DNA from: [Clostridium] symbiosum
GTDB taxonomy: Bacteria > Bacillota > Clostridia > Lachnospirales > Lachnospiraceae
Assembly (NCBI GenBank): GCA_021769625.1
Contig: JAETSN010000024.1
Span: forward strand, 1 to 54,006
DNA: 54,006 bases
Direction: 5' to 3'
This document shows positions 14,254-23,530 of this stretch, piece by piece. The notes beneath the pieces were generated by a model. That model had not been told where the DNA came from and did no database searches. It saw only the letters and a program-made list of their open reading frames with translations. A program made the translations under genes and the position numbers. The stretch's first letter is position 1; every line of letters begins with the position of its first letter.

Positions 14254-15258
14254 ATGGCAAAAATAGGATTGATCGGAGCGGGAAGCTGGGGAACGGCGCT
14301 CTCCAAACTGGCGGCGGATAACGGGCATAGAGTGACGGTCTGGTCCATCGTAAAAGAAGAGATCGACATGCTGAAAAAAAACAGGGAGCATCTGGATAAA
14401 CTGCCGGGCGTGAAACTGCCGGAGAGCATTTCCTATACGACCGAGATCGCTGAAGCGATAGAAGGGATGGACCTTTGTATTCTGGCGGTGCCTTCTCCGT
14501 TTACGAGGAGCACGGCGGCGATGATGAAACCTTTTGTCAGGGAGGGACAGATCATTGTCAATGTAGCGAAGGGCGTGGAAGAAAAAACGCTGATGACGCT
14601 GTCGGAGATCATCGAAGAGGAAGTGCCGGGGGCGGATGTGGCGGTGCTCTCGGGGCCTTCCCATGCGGAGGAAGTGGGGAAGGGAATGCCCACCACGATC
14701 GTGGCAGGAGCAAAGACAAAGGAAACGGCGGAATACATTCAAAATCTTCTGATGAACAGGGTGTTCCGTGTCTATACAAGCCCGGATATGCTGGGGATCG
14801 AGCTGGGCGGCGCCCTGAAGAATGTGATCGCGCTGGCGGCGGGCATAGCCGACGGGCTGGGCTGCGGCGATAATACGAAGGCGGCGCTGATCACGCGGGG
14901 GATGACCGAGATCGGCAGGCTGGGGCTTGCCATGGGCGGGAAACTGGAGACTTTCTGCGGCCTTACCGGTATCGGGGACCTGATCGTGACCTGTGCCTCC
15001 ATGCATTCCCGCAACAGGCGCGCCGGTATCCTGATCGGGCAGGGAAAGACCATGCAGGAAGCCATGGATGAGGTAAAGCAGGTGGTGGAAGGCGTCTATT
15101 CCGCCAAGGCGGCGATGGGGCTCGCGAAAAAGTATGGGGTGGAGATGCCCATCATTGAGCAGGTGAATCTGGTGCTGTTTGAGGGAAAACCGGCGGCGCA
15201 GGCGCTGGATGAGCTGATGCTGCGGGATAAGAAGATTGAGATCAGTGCGGGGTGGTGA
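14254..15258 (+). CDS. gpsA: NAD(P)-dependent glycerol-3-phosphate dehydrogenase
   Basis: A 334-residue enzyme reducing dihydroxyacetone phosphate to glycerol 3-phosphate for lipid synthesis. The dinucleotide-binding start is MAKIGLIGAGSWGTALS; further motifs include VAKGVEE, LSGPSHAEEV and GGALKNVIALAAGI with the catalytic lysine. ATG 14254 was chosen because AAAGGAAA lies at a good distance and the family begins with this segment; an in-frame ATG at 14233 is less likely. A family A repeat starts directly after the stop codon. Confidence 0.97.
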   Translation: MAKIGLIGAGSWGTALSKLAADNGHRVTVWSIVKEEIDMLKKNREHLDKLPGVKLPESISYTTEIAEAIEGMDLCILAVPSPFTRSTAAMMKPFVREGQIIVNVAKGVEEKTLMTLSEIIEEEVPGADVAVLSGPSHAEEVGKGMPTTIVAGAKTKETAEYIQNLLMNRVFRVYTSPDMLGIELGGALKNVIALAAGIADGLGCGDNTKAALITRGMTEIGRLGLAMGGKLETFCGLTGIGDLIVTCASMHSRNRRAGILIGQGKTMQEAMDEVKQVVEGVYSAKAAMGLAKKYGVEMPIIEQVNLVLFEGKPAAQALDELMLRDKKIEISAGW

Positions 15259-15383
15259 TTCCCAAGCGGACGCTGGTAAGAACATAAAATGCTTCGTCGC
15301 CACGCTTGCGCAGGCTCTGTTTTTCAAAGGGCTCCTTAAGTATTTCATGTTCTTACCATCTGGCTGTGGTGTTAACTAAATGG
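15259..15383 (+). repeat. Family A structured repeat, copy A1 (internally shortened)
   Basis: GGACGCTGG precedes a stem starting GGTAAGAACAT (15275-15294) that pairs with 15338-15357 at 18 of 20 positions. The centre keeps GTCGCCACGC and TTTTTCAAAGGGCTCCTTAAG but lacks the roughly 60 nt with GACACTAAGC found in the other copies. It lies right after gpsA. Confidence 0.75.
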
Positions 15384-15448
15384 TATTTGACACTAAGTTT
15401 GTGAAATATCTCTTTAGAGCGAAATGAGATATGGTTGGAGAGAAGTTT

Positions 15449-16531
15449 ATGAGATGTGCAAGATGCGGGAAGCATTTTGATGAGGAAATGTACAATGGGA
15501 TCTGTCCGAAGTGCGGGTATTTTCACAGCAGGCAGACAGAGTACGATGTAAGTAAGTATTTCAGCGCGAAGTTCGGCGATGAGGTGAAGACCTCCACAGA
15601 TGCGCAGGCGGCGAAGCAGCATGCGGAACTCCACAGGATGTATGACAGGCAAAATATGCATCAGCCGCAGGCAAAGCAGGCTGCGCCGCGTCAGGCACAG
15701 GCGGCGGATCCCTATCAACGGGCAGCAGGACAGGGAAATCCTTATCAGGCGGGCCGTGCCGGTTCATGGCAGCCGGGGAATAATAAGGGCGGCGGGGCCG
15801 GCTCCTATCAACAGGGAAATGATCTGCAGCACCGGTATGGGCAGGCAAAGGCGGATGACGGAGCAAAAGAGAAAAATATCATCGTGCCGATCTGTGCCGT
15901 GATAGCGGCGCTTTCGATCATCATGACGGTCGCCGCCTGCAATATAAAGAGGATCAGCCTGACGGAGAGCTACAGCACGCTGGATTATGAACAGGAATAT
16001 GCCGGAGCGGGGGAAGTGTTTGAGATAAACGGCAGGATGCTCATTGTGGAAAAGGCGGAAGTGGTCGATACCTCCATGCTGGATGATATACCTGCCCATA
16101 TACCGGGGGGTGAAAAACTGGTTGCGGTAACAGTGGGTATACTGCAGACGGAGGAATGGGACAGAAGCTGGACTTCAGGCATGGTATATTTATCGGACGG
16201 GTACACCTGCAATCAGTATATGGACAGCTATACTTTGGGGGATATCCTGATAAAGGAGTCTTCCGGGGGAGAATCCTCCTATTATGTTGCGGATGATATC
16301 CTCGAAGAACTATACGCCCTGAACGAGGATGCCGGGGAAGAGATCCTGACCGGATATAATTATCTGGACTACAGTTCCGTAGAGGGAAAGACCGGGAAAT
16401 TCTATTTTCTGACAGGCAAAGACGCGGAGGAAGTCACGATCTCTTTTGATCAGGCGAAAGAGAAAAACGGCGTTTCAATTCTGGAAAAGAGAGTGAGCGT
16501 TCCGCTTGTCCTTGGGGAGGAGATGCCATGA
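15449..16531 (+). CDS. Zinc-ribbon membrane protein with extracytoplasmic domain
   Basis: A 360-residue protein. The N-terminus is a zinc ribbon (MRCARCGKHFDEEMYNGICPKCGYF, written here as C-x2-C at 3-6 and C-x2-C at about 19-22). A Gln/Ala-rich low-complexity linker follows (about 55-135), then one membrane segment (IIVPICAVIAALSIIMTVAA), and an extracytoplasmic domain of beta-strand character that resembles DUF4352-type domains. Such proteins are common in Clostridia but their role is unknown. The start uses GGAGAG 6 nt before ATG 15449. The stop overlaps the next gene's start (ATGA), so the two are probably co-translated. Confidence 0.75.
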   Translation: MRCARCGKHFDEEMYNGICPKCGYFHSRQTEYDVSKYFSAKFGDEVKTSTDAQAAKQHAELHRMYDRQNMHQPQAKQAAPRQAQAADPYQRAAGQGNPYQAGRAGSWQPGNNKGGGAGSYQQGNDLQHRYGQAKADDGAKEKNIIVPICAVIAALSIIMTVAACNIKRISLTESYSTLDYEQEYAGAGEVFEINGRMLIVEKAEVVDTSMLDDIPAHIPGGEKLVAVTVGILQTEEWDRSWTSGMVYLSDGYTCNQYMDSYTLGDILIKESSGGESSYYVADDILEELYALNEDAGEEILTGYNYLDYSSVEGKTGKFYFLTGKDAEEVTISFDQAKEKNGVSILEKRVSVPLVLGEEMP

Positions 16532-17028
16532 AGAATAAGCTGAACGTGTTTTCCATTGTGTTTTGTGCGATCGTTGTTCTGGTGTGCCTTGTCTGCTACT
16601 CGGGGTATGTCAGCGAGCTGTATTTTGATGTCTGTACGCCTTACGCCTACCCGCCGATAGCAGGCTGCGAGGCAGTTTTGCTGGATGAGGTACCCGAAGG
16701 GTATCTGATCCCGGATCATGTGGAGGCGGACGACGCGGAGGAGATGGAGGTGACGGAGATCACCTACGAACTTGTGAGCACGGTCAATGATACGTTGGGC
16801 TCTCTGGAAAATCTGTGTTTTTACTACGGAGAAAACGGCGAGTGGATCGACGTGCTGGAGAAGGATGAGGATTACTGGGGCGCAGGGAATTATGAAAACT
16901 GCAATATACTGCCGCCGGGAGAGCATGTCGTCTGGAAAGAGTATGTGCTGGTGCCGAAGGGGATGGAAAAGATCAGCGTGTACTGGGTGTCGGACGGGAG
17001 CGAGCAGGTAACGATAAGACTGAGATGA
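16528..17028 (+). CDS. Small membrane-anchored extracytoplasmic protein
   Basis: A 166-residue protein with an N-terminal hydrophobic helix (VFSIVFCAIVVLVCLVCYSGYV), probably an uncleaved signal anchor, followed by an acidic domain of predicted beta strands (LVSTVNDTLGSLENLCFYYG, VVWKEYVLVPKGMEKISVYW). No family recognised. It overlaps the preceding zinc-ribbon gene by 4 nt, which suggests that the two products work together at the membrane. Confidence 0.65.
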   Translation: MKNKLNVFSIVFCAIVVLVCLVCYSGYVSELYFDVCTPYAYPPIAGCEAVLLDEVPEGYLIPDHVEADDAEEMEVTEITYELVSTVNDTLGSLENLCFYYGENGEWIDVLEKDEDYWGAGNYENCNILPPGEHVVWKEYVLVPKGMEKISVYWVSDGSEQVTIRLR

Positions 17029-17107
17029 ATGACAGCGGCAGGCATAAGCCCGAATAGATTACTTTCCGACATAAATTCGTTGATTTCTACGGTATTTGTT
17101 TAAACGA

Positions 17108-17113
17108 TATAAT
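17108..17113 (+). promoter_or_regulatory. Candidate -10 element before the MoxR-like gene
   Basis: TATAAT (17108-17113) sits in an AT-rich stretch 87 nt before the next start codon. The -35 position at a 17-nt spacing reads TTCTAC, which is poor; TTGATT is present but 22 nt away. It is a tentative promoter for the ATPase/vWA operon. Confidence 0.35.
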
Positions 17114-17199
17114 TACTATATTTTATTAAAAAGGACTTGCACCCGCGCATCTGTCGCAGGTCTGTCACAGGGAAAAAGATGCGCAGAAAGAGGATGAAA

Positions 17200-18012
17200 A
17201 TGGATCAGGGATTTAACAGTACCAATCAGTATGTAGCTTCAAGGGAGTTGATGGACGGCGTGAACGTGGCGATCGCGCTGCAGAAGCCCCTTCTGATCAA
17301 GGGGGAGCCTGGCACGGGGAAGACGATGCTGGCGCAGGCGGTGGCCGAGTCTCTTGGGAAAAAGCTGATCATCTGGAATATCAAGTCCACCACGAAGGCG
17401 CAGGACGGGCTCTATATGTATGATACGATCCAGCGTCTCTACGACGGACAGTTCGGGGAGGAGGGTGTGGACGATATCGCCCGCTATATCAAACTGGGAA
17501 AGCTGGGCGAGGCTTTCGAGTCGGAGGAACAGGTGGTGCTTCTGATCGACGAGATCGACAAGGCGGATCTGGAGTTTCCGAACGATCTGCTCTGGGAGCT
17601 GGACCAGATGGAATTTTACATTCATGAGACAAAGCGCACGGTGAAGGCGAAACACCGCCCCATCGTGATCATCACATCCAATGCGGAGAAGGAACTGCCG
17701 GATGCCTTCCTTCGGAGATGTATCTTCCATTACATCGATTTTCCGGATAAGGAACTGATGGCGGAGATCATAAAGACACATTATCCCAACGTGGAGGAGA
17801 ACCTGATGCAGCAGGCGATGGATATCTTCTATGACATCCGTTCCATGCGGGATATCCGTAAAAAACCCAGCACTTCCGAACTGATCGACTGGATCAACGC
17901 GCTGCAGATCGGCGGTATTCCCGCGGATGTGCTGCGCTCGAAGATGCCATTCCTCGGCGTGGTCGTGAAGAAGGACGAGGATCTGGAGACGGTGCGGCAG
18001 CACGGCATATAA
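17200..18012 (+). CDS. MoxR-family AAA+ ATPase
   Basis: A 270-residue MoxR-type AAA+ ATPase. Walker A GEPGTGKTML and Walker B VVLLIDEIDKAD are clear, followed by VIITSNAEKELPDAFLRRC, which includes the arginine finger region, and a C-terminal lid. MoxR ATPases act with von Willebrand A domain partners as chaperones that activate or assemble target complexes. The partner is the next gene, 61 bp downstream. I chose ATG 17200, 6 nt after AGAGG, because the family core starts soon after; the frame is open from 17137. Confidence 0.9.
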   Translation: MDQGFNSTNQYVASRELMDGVNVAIALQKPLLIKGEPGTGKTMLAQAVAESLGKKLIIWNIKSTTKAQDGLYMYDTIQRLYDGQFGEEGVDDIARYIKLGKLGEAFESEEQVVLLIDEIDKADLEFPNDLLWELDQMEFYIHETKRTVKAKHRPIVIITSNAEKELPDAFLRRCIFHYIDFPDKELMAEIIKTHYPNVEENLMQQAMDIFYDIRSMRDIRKKPSTSELIDWINALQIGGIPADVLRSKMPFLGVVVKKDEDLETVRQHGI

Positions 18013-18073
18013 TCCGGCAAAACCATTACGTTGATACATGTTTCAGCGTTCAGTATATAAAAGGAGCGTGACG

Positions 18074-19279
18074 ATGTTCTACCCATTTTTTCAAATATGT
18101 AAGGCGAAGGGGCTTCATATCACGATGAGCGAGTGGCTGACGCTGCAGGATGCGCTGGATCAGGGCATGGCGGGCAGCAGCCTCACGCAGTTTTATTATC
18201 TTGCGCGGATGATCCTTGTCAAGAGCGAGACGGATTTCGATAAATTTGATATGGCGTTTGAGGAATGCTTTAAGGGCGTGAAGACCGAGAATGAAGTTAC
18301 CTCCCAGATGCTGCGCTGGCTGGACAAGTCCGATATGATGGAGCTCGCCCATGAGGAGGCGAGGGCGCATTTAAACCAGATGGAGGACAACACGGTCATC
18401 GACAAGGAGGATGTGGAGCAGACTTTCAAGGACAGGCTGCGGGACCAGAACGAGGAACACAACGGCGGTTCCTTCTGGATCGGCACCATGGGCAAGACAT
18501 CCTTCGGCAATATGGGCGGCAATGTGGGCGGCGTGAGAGTGGGCGGCAAAACCGGATACCAATCGGCTTTTTCGGTGATCGGCGCCAGAAAATACAAGGA
18601 TTTCCGGGACGACAGGGTGCTGGACAACAGGCAGTTCCAGCTTGCCTTCAGACGGCTTCGGCAGTTTTCCACAAAACTGGATATCCCGAAGACGGAGCTG
18701 GATATCCAGGGCACGGTGGACAAGACCTGCAACAACGGCGGCTGTCTGCAGATCGTGATGGAGAAGCCCCGGAAAAATGCGGTGAAGCTGTTATTATTAT
18801 TTGATTCCGGCGGGACGATGATCCCCTACAGCAGCCTGATGAACGATCTGTTTCAGGCGGTGAACAAGTCGAATCATTTTAAAGATGTGAAGTGTTACTA
18901 TTTTCACAACTGTATCTACAGCAAGCTGTACAAGACGCCGGAGTGTGAGAACGGCGAGTGGGTGGACACGGAGTGGATGTTCCGCAATCTGGACAGCGAT
19001 TATAAGGTGATCATCGTGGGGGACGCGGCGATGGCGCCGGAGGAACTGTATTCCGACAGCGGAAATTACAGAGGGCCGAACGGCGGATTATCGGGTTTTG
19101 AATGGCTGCAGCTGATGAAGAAGCACTATAAAAAGATCGTGTGGATGAATCCCAAGATGGCGCCGGGCAGGGCGCCCTGGCGGGAGGCGGAGACGGCGAT
19201 CAAGGAGCTGTTCCCGATGTATAAGCTGACGGTCAAGGGGCTGAATGATGGGATGATCAAGCTGATGGCAAATAAGTAG
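18074..19279 (+). CDS. vWA/CoxE-like partner of the MoxR ATPase
   Basis: A 401-residue protein with an N-terminal helical region, a Gly-rich middle (MGKTSFGNMGGNVGGVRVGG) and a von Willebrand A-like domain from about residue 225. The metal-site segment reads LLLLFDSGGTMIPYS, so the usual D-x-S-x-S pattern is altered to D-S-G-G-T. The remaining fold markers (FHNCIYSKLY, VIIVGDAAMAPEELY) fit CoxE-like vWA proteins found with MoxR. ATG 18074 has AAAGGAG 7 nt upstream. The pair probably acts on an unknown client. Confidence 0.85.
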   Translation: MFYPFFQICKAKGLHITMSEWLTLQDALDQGMAGSSLTQFYYLARMILVKSETDFDKFDMAFEECFKGVKTENEVTSQMLRWLDKSDMMELAHEEARAHLNQMEDNTVIDKEDVEQTFKDRLRDQNEEHNGGSFWIGTMGKTSFGNMGGNVGGVRVGGKTGYQSAFSVIGARKYKDFRDDRVLDNRQFQLAFRRLRQFSTKLDIPKTELDIQGTVDKTCNNGGCLQIVMEKPRKNAVKLLLLFDSGGTMIPYSSLMNDLFQAVNKSNHFKDVKCYYFHNCIYSKLYKTPECENGEWVDTEWMFRNLDSDYKVIIVGDAAMAPEELYSDSGNYRGPNGGLSGFEWLQLMKKHYKKIVWMNPKMAPGRAPWREAETAIKELFPMYKLTVKGLNDGMIKLMANK

Positions 19280-19320
19280 GGAGTATTGGCAGGAGGACGC
19301 CGAAGGAAAGACAAATAAAG

Positions 19321-20385
19321 ATGGATAGAGAGAAGAAAGTAAAAAATGGATATATCGAGCTGTGCAGATTTTTGTTCTGCGTGATGATCGTGATACATCA
19401 CAATGCGCAGGATTTTGAGACGGGGACCGTGCTGCCGAGCGGTTTTGTGGCGGTGGAATTTTTCTTTTTCATTTCCGGCGCCATGGCGATGAGGCATATC
19501 GCGAAGGAAAAGGGCGAGATTTCTCAGAAAATGCGCTATGCGGTGGACTATACCTTGAAGAAGATCAAAAGGGTATTTCCCTATGCGGCGTGCGGGACGC
19601 TGATCGCCTATCTCTGGCGTATCTATTCGGTGCGGAACTTTTCGGCGGATATGGTGCATGAGCTGGCAATTTTGCCGTTCGAACTGCTTTTTCTGCCGAT
19701 GGGCGGGGTGGTTCCAGCAAGGCTGGACCTCTACATGAATGCACCGTTATGGTATGTGTCGGCGATGATGTTTACGCTGCCGCTGATCGTCTATCTTGCC
19801 CTGAAGGCGGAAGATGCCTTTCAACATTATATCGTATGGTTTGTACCGGTTTTGATCCACGGCTGGATGATCCTGCATATGGGGGGTTCCTGGGGCTGGG
19901 GAGAGACAACGCCGGTCGGCTATTCGGGGCTTCTGGTGGCTTTTTCCAATCTCACTTTGGGGTTTGGCATTTATCTGGCGTCGGGGAAGCTGGCGGAGAA
20001 AAAATTTGGGATACCCGCCAGAATTTTACTGACGGCGGTGGAAATTGCAGGGATCGTGTTGTGCTTTGTCTTTGCGGCATCGGAGCCGAATGCGTATACA
20101 TTTGAGACGGTGATCGGCATCCTCGCGGTATCTTTGATGATCACATTGAGCGGCGCAAGCTACACGGGAAAGATCCACGGGAAGATTTTTGAATGGCTCG
20201 GCACATTGAGCCTGCCGATCTACTGCGTCCACTGGTGGACCGGCCAGATGGTGCAGGTCTACCTGTACCAGTACTCTTACCCCGCAAGGATCATATTTAT
20301 ATTGGCAGGCAGTATCTTTTTGTCGATAATTATGATATTCTTTTTTAAAACAGTAAATAAATATATAAAAAAGCAAAAAAATTGA
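19321..20385 (+). CDS. Acyltransferase family 3 membrane protein
   Basis: A 354-residue multi-spanning membrane protein of the acyltransferase 3 family. The N-terminal GYIELCRFLFCVMIVIHH segment has the catalytic-type histidine after the first helix, and VAVEFFFFISGAMAM matches the second helix with its F-F-x-x-S-G pattern. About ten hydrophobic segments follow. These enzymes O-acylate cell-surface sugars or lipids. The C-terminus is lysine rich. The substrate is unknown; it stands alone between the vWA gene and tyrS. Confidence 0.85.
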   Translation: MDREKKVKNGYIELCRFLFCVMIVIHHNAQDFETGTVLPSGFVAVEFFFFISGAMAMRHIAKEKGEISQKMRYAVDYTLKKIKRVFPYAACGTLIAYLWRIYSVRNFSADMVHELAILPFELLFLPMGGVVPARLDLYMNAPLWYVSAMMFTLPLIVYLALKAEDAFQHYIVWFVPVLIHGWMILHMGGSWGWGETTPVGYSGLLVAFSNLTLGFGIYLASGKLAEKKFGIPARILLTAVEIAGIVLCFVFAASEPNAYTFETVIGILAVSLMITLSGASYTGKIHGKIFEWLGTLSLPIYCVHWWTGQMVQVYLYQYSYPARIIFILAGSIFLSIIMIFFFKTVNKYIKKQKN

Positions 20386-20398
20386 AATGAGCTTTATA

Positions 20399-20572
20399 TG
20401 GTTAACGCTTTAGCCAGCCGGGTGAGAAATAAAATTCTCAAGGAGCCCTTTGAAAAACGCCGGCACTTAGCGAGGTATCTCACGAGCTTAGTGTCCGCTG
20501 CGTTTTTCACAGAGCGCGAGCGTGGCGACGGAGAATTTTATTTCTCACCCGGCGTCCGGGTTCCATTAACCA
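20399..20572 (-). repeat. Family A structured repeat, copy A2 (inverted orientation)
   Basis: The terminal TGGTTAA (20399-20405) pairs with TTAACCA (20566-20572). A perfect 23-bp stem joins 20417-20439 and 20531-20553. Read on the minus strand, the centre has the family landmarks: GTCGCCACGCTCGCGCTCTG, GCGGACACTAAGCTCGTGAG, ACCTCGCTAAGTGCCGGCG and TTTTTCAAAGGGCTCCTTGAG. It lies in the 214-bp gap before tyrS. No T-box leader is seen there. Confidence 0.8.
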
Positions 20573-20599
20573 CAACCAATACAAAAAGGAGAGCATATT

Positions 20600-21826
20600 A
20601 TGAAGATATTTGAAGAACTGCAGGCAAGAGGCCTGCTCGCACAGTTGACGGACGAGGAGGAGATCAGGGAACTTGTAAACGACGGGAAGGCGACTTTCTA
20701 TATCGGGTTTGACCCCACGGCGGACAGCCTGCATGTGGGGCATTTTATGGCGCTGTGCCTGATGAAACGGCTGCAGATGGCGGGGAACAAGCCCATTGCG
20801 CTGATCGGCGGCGGCACCGGGATGATCGGCGATCCCTCCGGCAGGACGGATATGCGGAGTATGATGACAACGGAGATGGTCGACTGTAACTGTGAATGCT
20901 TTAAGAAGCAGATGAGCCGTTTTATCGAGTTCGGGGAAGGCAAGGCGATGATGGTCAACAACGCCGAGTGGCTCCGGGACCTGAACTATATTGAATTTAT
21001 CAGGGATATCGGCGCCTGCTTCTCCGTCAATACGATGCTCCGGGCGGAGTGCTATAAGCAGAGGATGGAGAAGGGCTTAAGCTTTCTGGAGTTCAACTAC
21101 ATGATCATGCAGTCCTACGATTTTCTGGAGCTGTACAAACGCTACGGCTGTAATATGCAGTTCGGCGGGGACGATCAGTGGAGCAACATGCTGGGCGGCA
21201 CGGAACTGATCCGGAAAAAACTGGGCAAGGACGCTTACGCCATGACCATCACCCTTTTGATGAACTCTGAGGGGAAAAAGATGGGCAAGACCCAGAAGGG
21301 CGCGGTATGGCTGGATCCGAATAAGACCACACCTTACGAGTTCTACCAGTACTGGCGCAATATCGGGGATGCGGATGTGCTGAAATGCCTGCGGATGCTG
21401 ACCTTCCTGCCAATCGAACAGATCGACGAGATGGACAAATGGGAGGGCAGCCAGCTGAACGAGGCGAAGGATATACTGGCCTATGAACTGACCAATCTGG
21501 TGCACGGCGAGGAGGAAGCGGGCAAAGCGAAGGAGGCTTCCAAAGGGCTGTTCGGCGGCAGCGGCAGCATCGAAAACATGCCGAAGGCGAAATTGACAGC
21601 GGATAACTTTAAGGACGGCAGGATCGATCTGATCAGCATGCTGACGGTATCGGGGCTGGTGGCATCCCGCTCCGAGGGGCGGCGCGCCATCGAACAGGGC
21701 GGTGTCAGCGTAAACGACGAAAAGGTGACGGATATCAGGGCATCCTACGATATGAATGCGTTTGACGGGGACGGCGTTATCTTAAAGAGAGGCAAAAAGA
21801 ACTTTAAGAAGCTGGTGATCGGATAA
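20600..21826 (+). CDS. tyrS: Tyrosyl-tRNA synthetase
   Basis: A 408-residue class I aminoacyl-tRNA synthetase charging tRNA-Tyr. The HIGH motif appears as DSLHVGHFM, the tyrosine pocket as QFGGDDQWSNM, and the KMSKS motif as KKMGKTQKG, the TyrZ-like form. A C-terminal S4 RNA-binding domain is visible (VASRSEGRRAIEQGGVSVND). The start has AAAGGAG 8 nt upstream. Many Firmicutes control tyrS by a T-box; here the upstream gap is filled by a family A repeat instead. Confidence 0.96.
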   Translation: MKIFEELQARGLLAQLTDEEEIRELVNDGKATFYIGFDPTADSLHVGHFMALCLMKRLQMAGNKPIALIGGGTGMIGDPSGRTDMRSMMTTEMVDCNCECFKKQMSRFIEFGEGKAMMVNNAEWLRDLNYIEFIRDIGACFSVNTMLRAECYKQRMEKGLSFLEFNYMIMQSYDFLELYKRYGCNMQFGGDDQWSNMLGGTELIRKKLGKDAYAMTITLLMNSEGKKMGKTQKGAVWLDPNKTTPYEFYQYWRNIGDADVLKCLRMLTFLPIEQIDEMDKWEGSQLNEAKDILAYELTNLVHGEEEAGKAKEASKGLFGGSGSIENMPKAKLTADNFKDGRIDLISMLTVSGLVASRSEGRRAIEQGGVSVNDEKVTDIRASYDMNAFDGDGVILKRGKKNFKKLVIG

Positions 21827-21876
21827 GACAGATAGGATATCCGGTTTACGGGTATGAACGGTAACGGGGGTAAGGA

Positions 21877-22827
21877 ATGGACAGGATCGCACTTTTGATT
21901 CCATGCTATAACGAGGAAAAGACCATCGGGAAAGTGATCGCGGACGCAAAAAAATATATTCCGGAAGCGGTCATCTATGTGTATGACAATAATTCCACCG
22001 ACCAGACTGCAAGGATCGCAAAGGAGGCGGGCGCTATCGTCCGCCCCGAGTACCAGCAGGGAAAGGGCAACGTGATCCGCAGGATGTTCCGGGAGATCGA
22101 GGCGGAATGTTATATCATGACGGATGGGGACGATACCTATCCCTTGGAGTATGCCCGGGAAATGGCGGATAAGGTGCTGGAAAAGCAGGTGGATATGGTG
22201 GTGGGGGACAGGCTTTCCTCCACCTATTTTACGGAGAATAAACGGCCCTTTCACAACATGGGAAATTCCCTTGTGCGGATGGCGATCAATAAGATCTTTG
22301 CCTGCGATATCAAGGATATCATGACAGGCTACCGCGCCTTCAGCTATAATTTCGCGAAGACCTTTCCGATCCTGTCGCGGGGGTTTGAGATCGAGACGGA
22401 GATGACGATCCATGCGGTCAACAACAATATGGCGATCGACAACGTGGTCGTGGAGTACAGGGACAGGCCCGCGGGCAGCGTTTCAAAACTGAATACCTAT
22501 TCGGACGGGATCAAGGTTCTCGGCACGATCGGGAGGCTTTTCAGGAATTATCAGCCGTTTAAGTTTTTTACTTTGATCAGCGTGGTGCTGGCGGCTCTCT
22601 CCGTGGGATTTTTAGTCCCGGTGCTGGCGACTTATTTTGAGACGGGACTGGTGGAGAGGTTTCCGACCCTGTTTGTGTGCTGCTTTGTGATGCTGGCGGC
22701 GCTGCAGGCTTTTTTTGCGGGGCTGATCTTATCCAGCAACGCCATAAAGAGCAGGCGGGATTTTGAATTCCAGCTGAATCTGGTGGAAATGATAAGACAT
22801 AAAAATAACGGTAATGCAGAAAAATAA
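21877..22827 (+). CDS. Family 2 glycosyltransferase with C-terminal membrane helices
   Basis: A 316-residue GT-A fold glycosyltransferase of the dolichol-phosphate-mannose synthase-like group. LIPCYNEEKTIGKVI starts the nucleotide-sugar fold, MTDGDDTYPL carries the D-x-D-type metal site, and GFEIETEMTIHA with VVEYRDRPAGS are typical downstream blocks. Two membrane helices end the protein (FFTLISVVLAALSVGFLVPV and LFVCCFVMLAALQAFFAGLI). It probably transfers a sugar to a lipid carrier. It begins about 50 bp after tyrS. Confidence 0.88.
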   Translation: MDRIALLIPCYNEEKTIGKVIADAKKYIPEAVIYVYDNNSTDQTARIAKEAGAIVRPEYQQGKGNVIRRMFREIEAECYIMTDGDDTYPLEYAREMADKVLEKQVDMVVGDRLSSTYFTENKRPFHNMGNSLVRMAINKIFACDIKDIMTGYRAFSYNFAKTFPILSRGFEIETEMTIHAVNNNMAIDNVVVEYRDRPAGSVSKLNTYSDGIKVLGTIGRLFRNYQPFKFFTLISVVLAALSVGFLVPVLATYFETGLVERFPTLFVCCFVMLAALQAFFAGLILSSNAIKSRRDFEFQLNLVEMIRHKNNGNAEK

Positions 22828-22894
22828 AATGGAATGACGCCACGATAAAACTTTACTGATGAGGGGATCTATATCATAAAAGGAGTTTTAAATA

Positions 22895-23530
22895 ATGGCA
22901 AATGCGAATATCACAAAAAGGGAACTGGCGGAAAGTTTGAAGAGACTGGCTTCCGAGCGGCTTTTTGAGCATGTTACGGTGGGGGATATCGTGAAGGAAT
23001 GCGGCGTGAACCGGCAGACTTTTTATTACCATTTCAGCGATAAATATGAACTGCTGGACTGGATCTACTACAATGAGACGTTCGTGCCGCTGACTGCGGA
23101 TATCTCTTTCGGAAACTGGGATGAAAAGCTCTATGAATTATTGCAGATCATGCGGAAAAATAAGGCTTTTTACATGAACACCATCAAATGTTCCGACAAC
23201 TTTTTTGAGGAATATCTGTTGAAAATGCTGACGATCCTGTTTGAGACGGCGGTGGAAGATCTGGATGTGAGAAGGCAGCTCACGCCGGAGAAAAAGAGGC
23301 TGGCGTCCAAAATATTTGCCCATGGGCTGACGGGTGTCGTCATCGAATGGGCGATGGGCGGCATGAAGGCGGATGAAAAATTGCTGTCCGAAAATATGAA
23401 GGAGCTGGTGGAAAACATAGAAAGATTGTCTTTTTATATTTATCAGTATAAAAACAATATGCTCACGGAAACAGAGATTCTAGCCACTTTACCAGAACTG
23501 CCGGCGACTCTTCCGAAAACAGATACATAA
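22895..23530 (+). CDS. TetR family regulator (DhaS-like)
   Basis: A 211-residue regulator. The N-terminal HTH (ITKRELAESLKRLASERLFE, then VGDIVKECGVNRQTFYYHF) is typical of TetR; the C-terminal part (LYELLQIMRKNKAFYMNTIK, FAHGLTGVVIEWAMGGMK) matches the DhaS/YbiH-like C-terminal domain. The start follows AAAGGAG by 9 nt. It is likely to control the MMPL gene downstream, where two TGTCT/AGACA inverted repeats occur. Its 3' end overlaps a small convergent ORF. Confidence 0.9.
   Translation: MANANITKRELAESLKRLASERLFEHVTVGDIVKECGVNRQTFYYHFSDKYELLDWIYYNETFVPLTADISFGNWDEKLYELLQIMRKNKAFYMNTIKCSDNFFEEYLLKMLTILFETAVEDLDVRRQLTPEKKRLASKIFAHGLTGVVIEWAMGGMKADEKLLSENMKELVENIERLSFYIYQYKNNMLTETEILATLPELPATLPKTDT

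Noticed and set aside
14050-15348. 432-residue minus-strand ORF over gpsA
   Set aside because: It is a His/Arg-rich shadow of gpsA and the plsY end; the plus strand has unambiguous enzyme motifs.
20386-20599. T-box riboswitch before tyrS
   Set aside because: No specifier loop, T-box sequence or antiterminator was found; the space is taken by a family A repeat.
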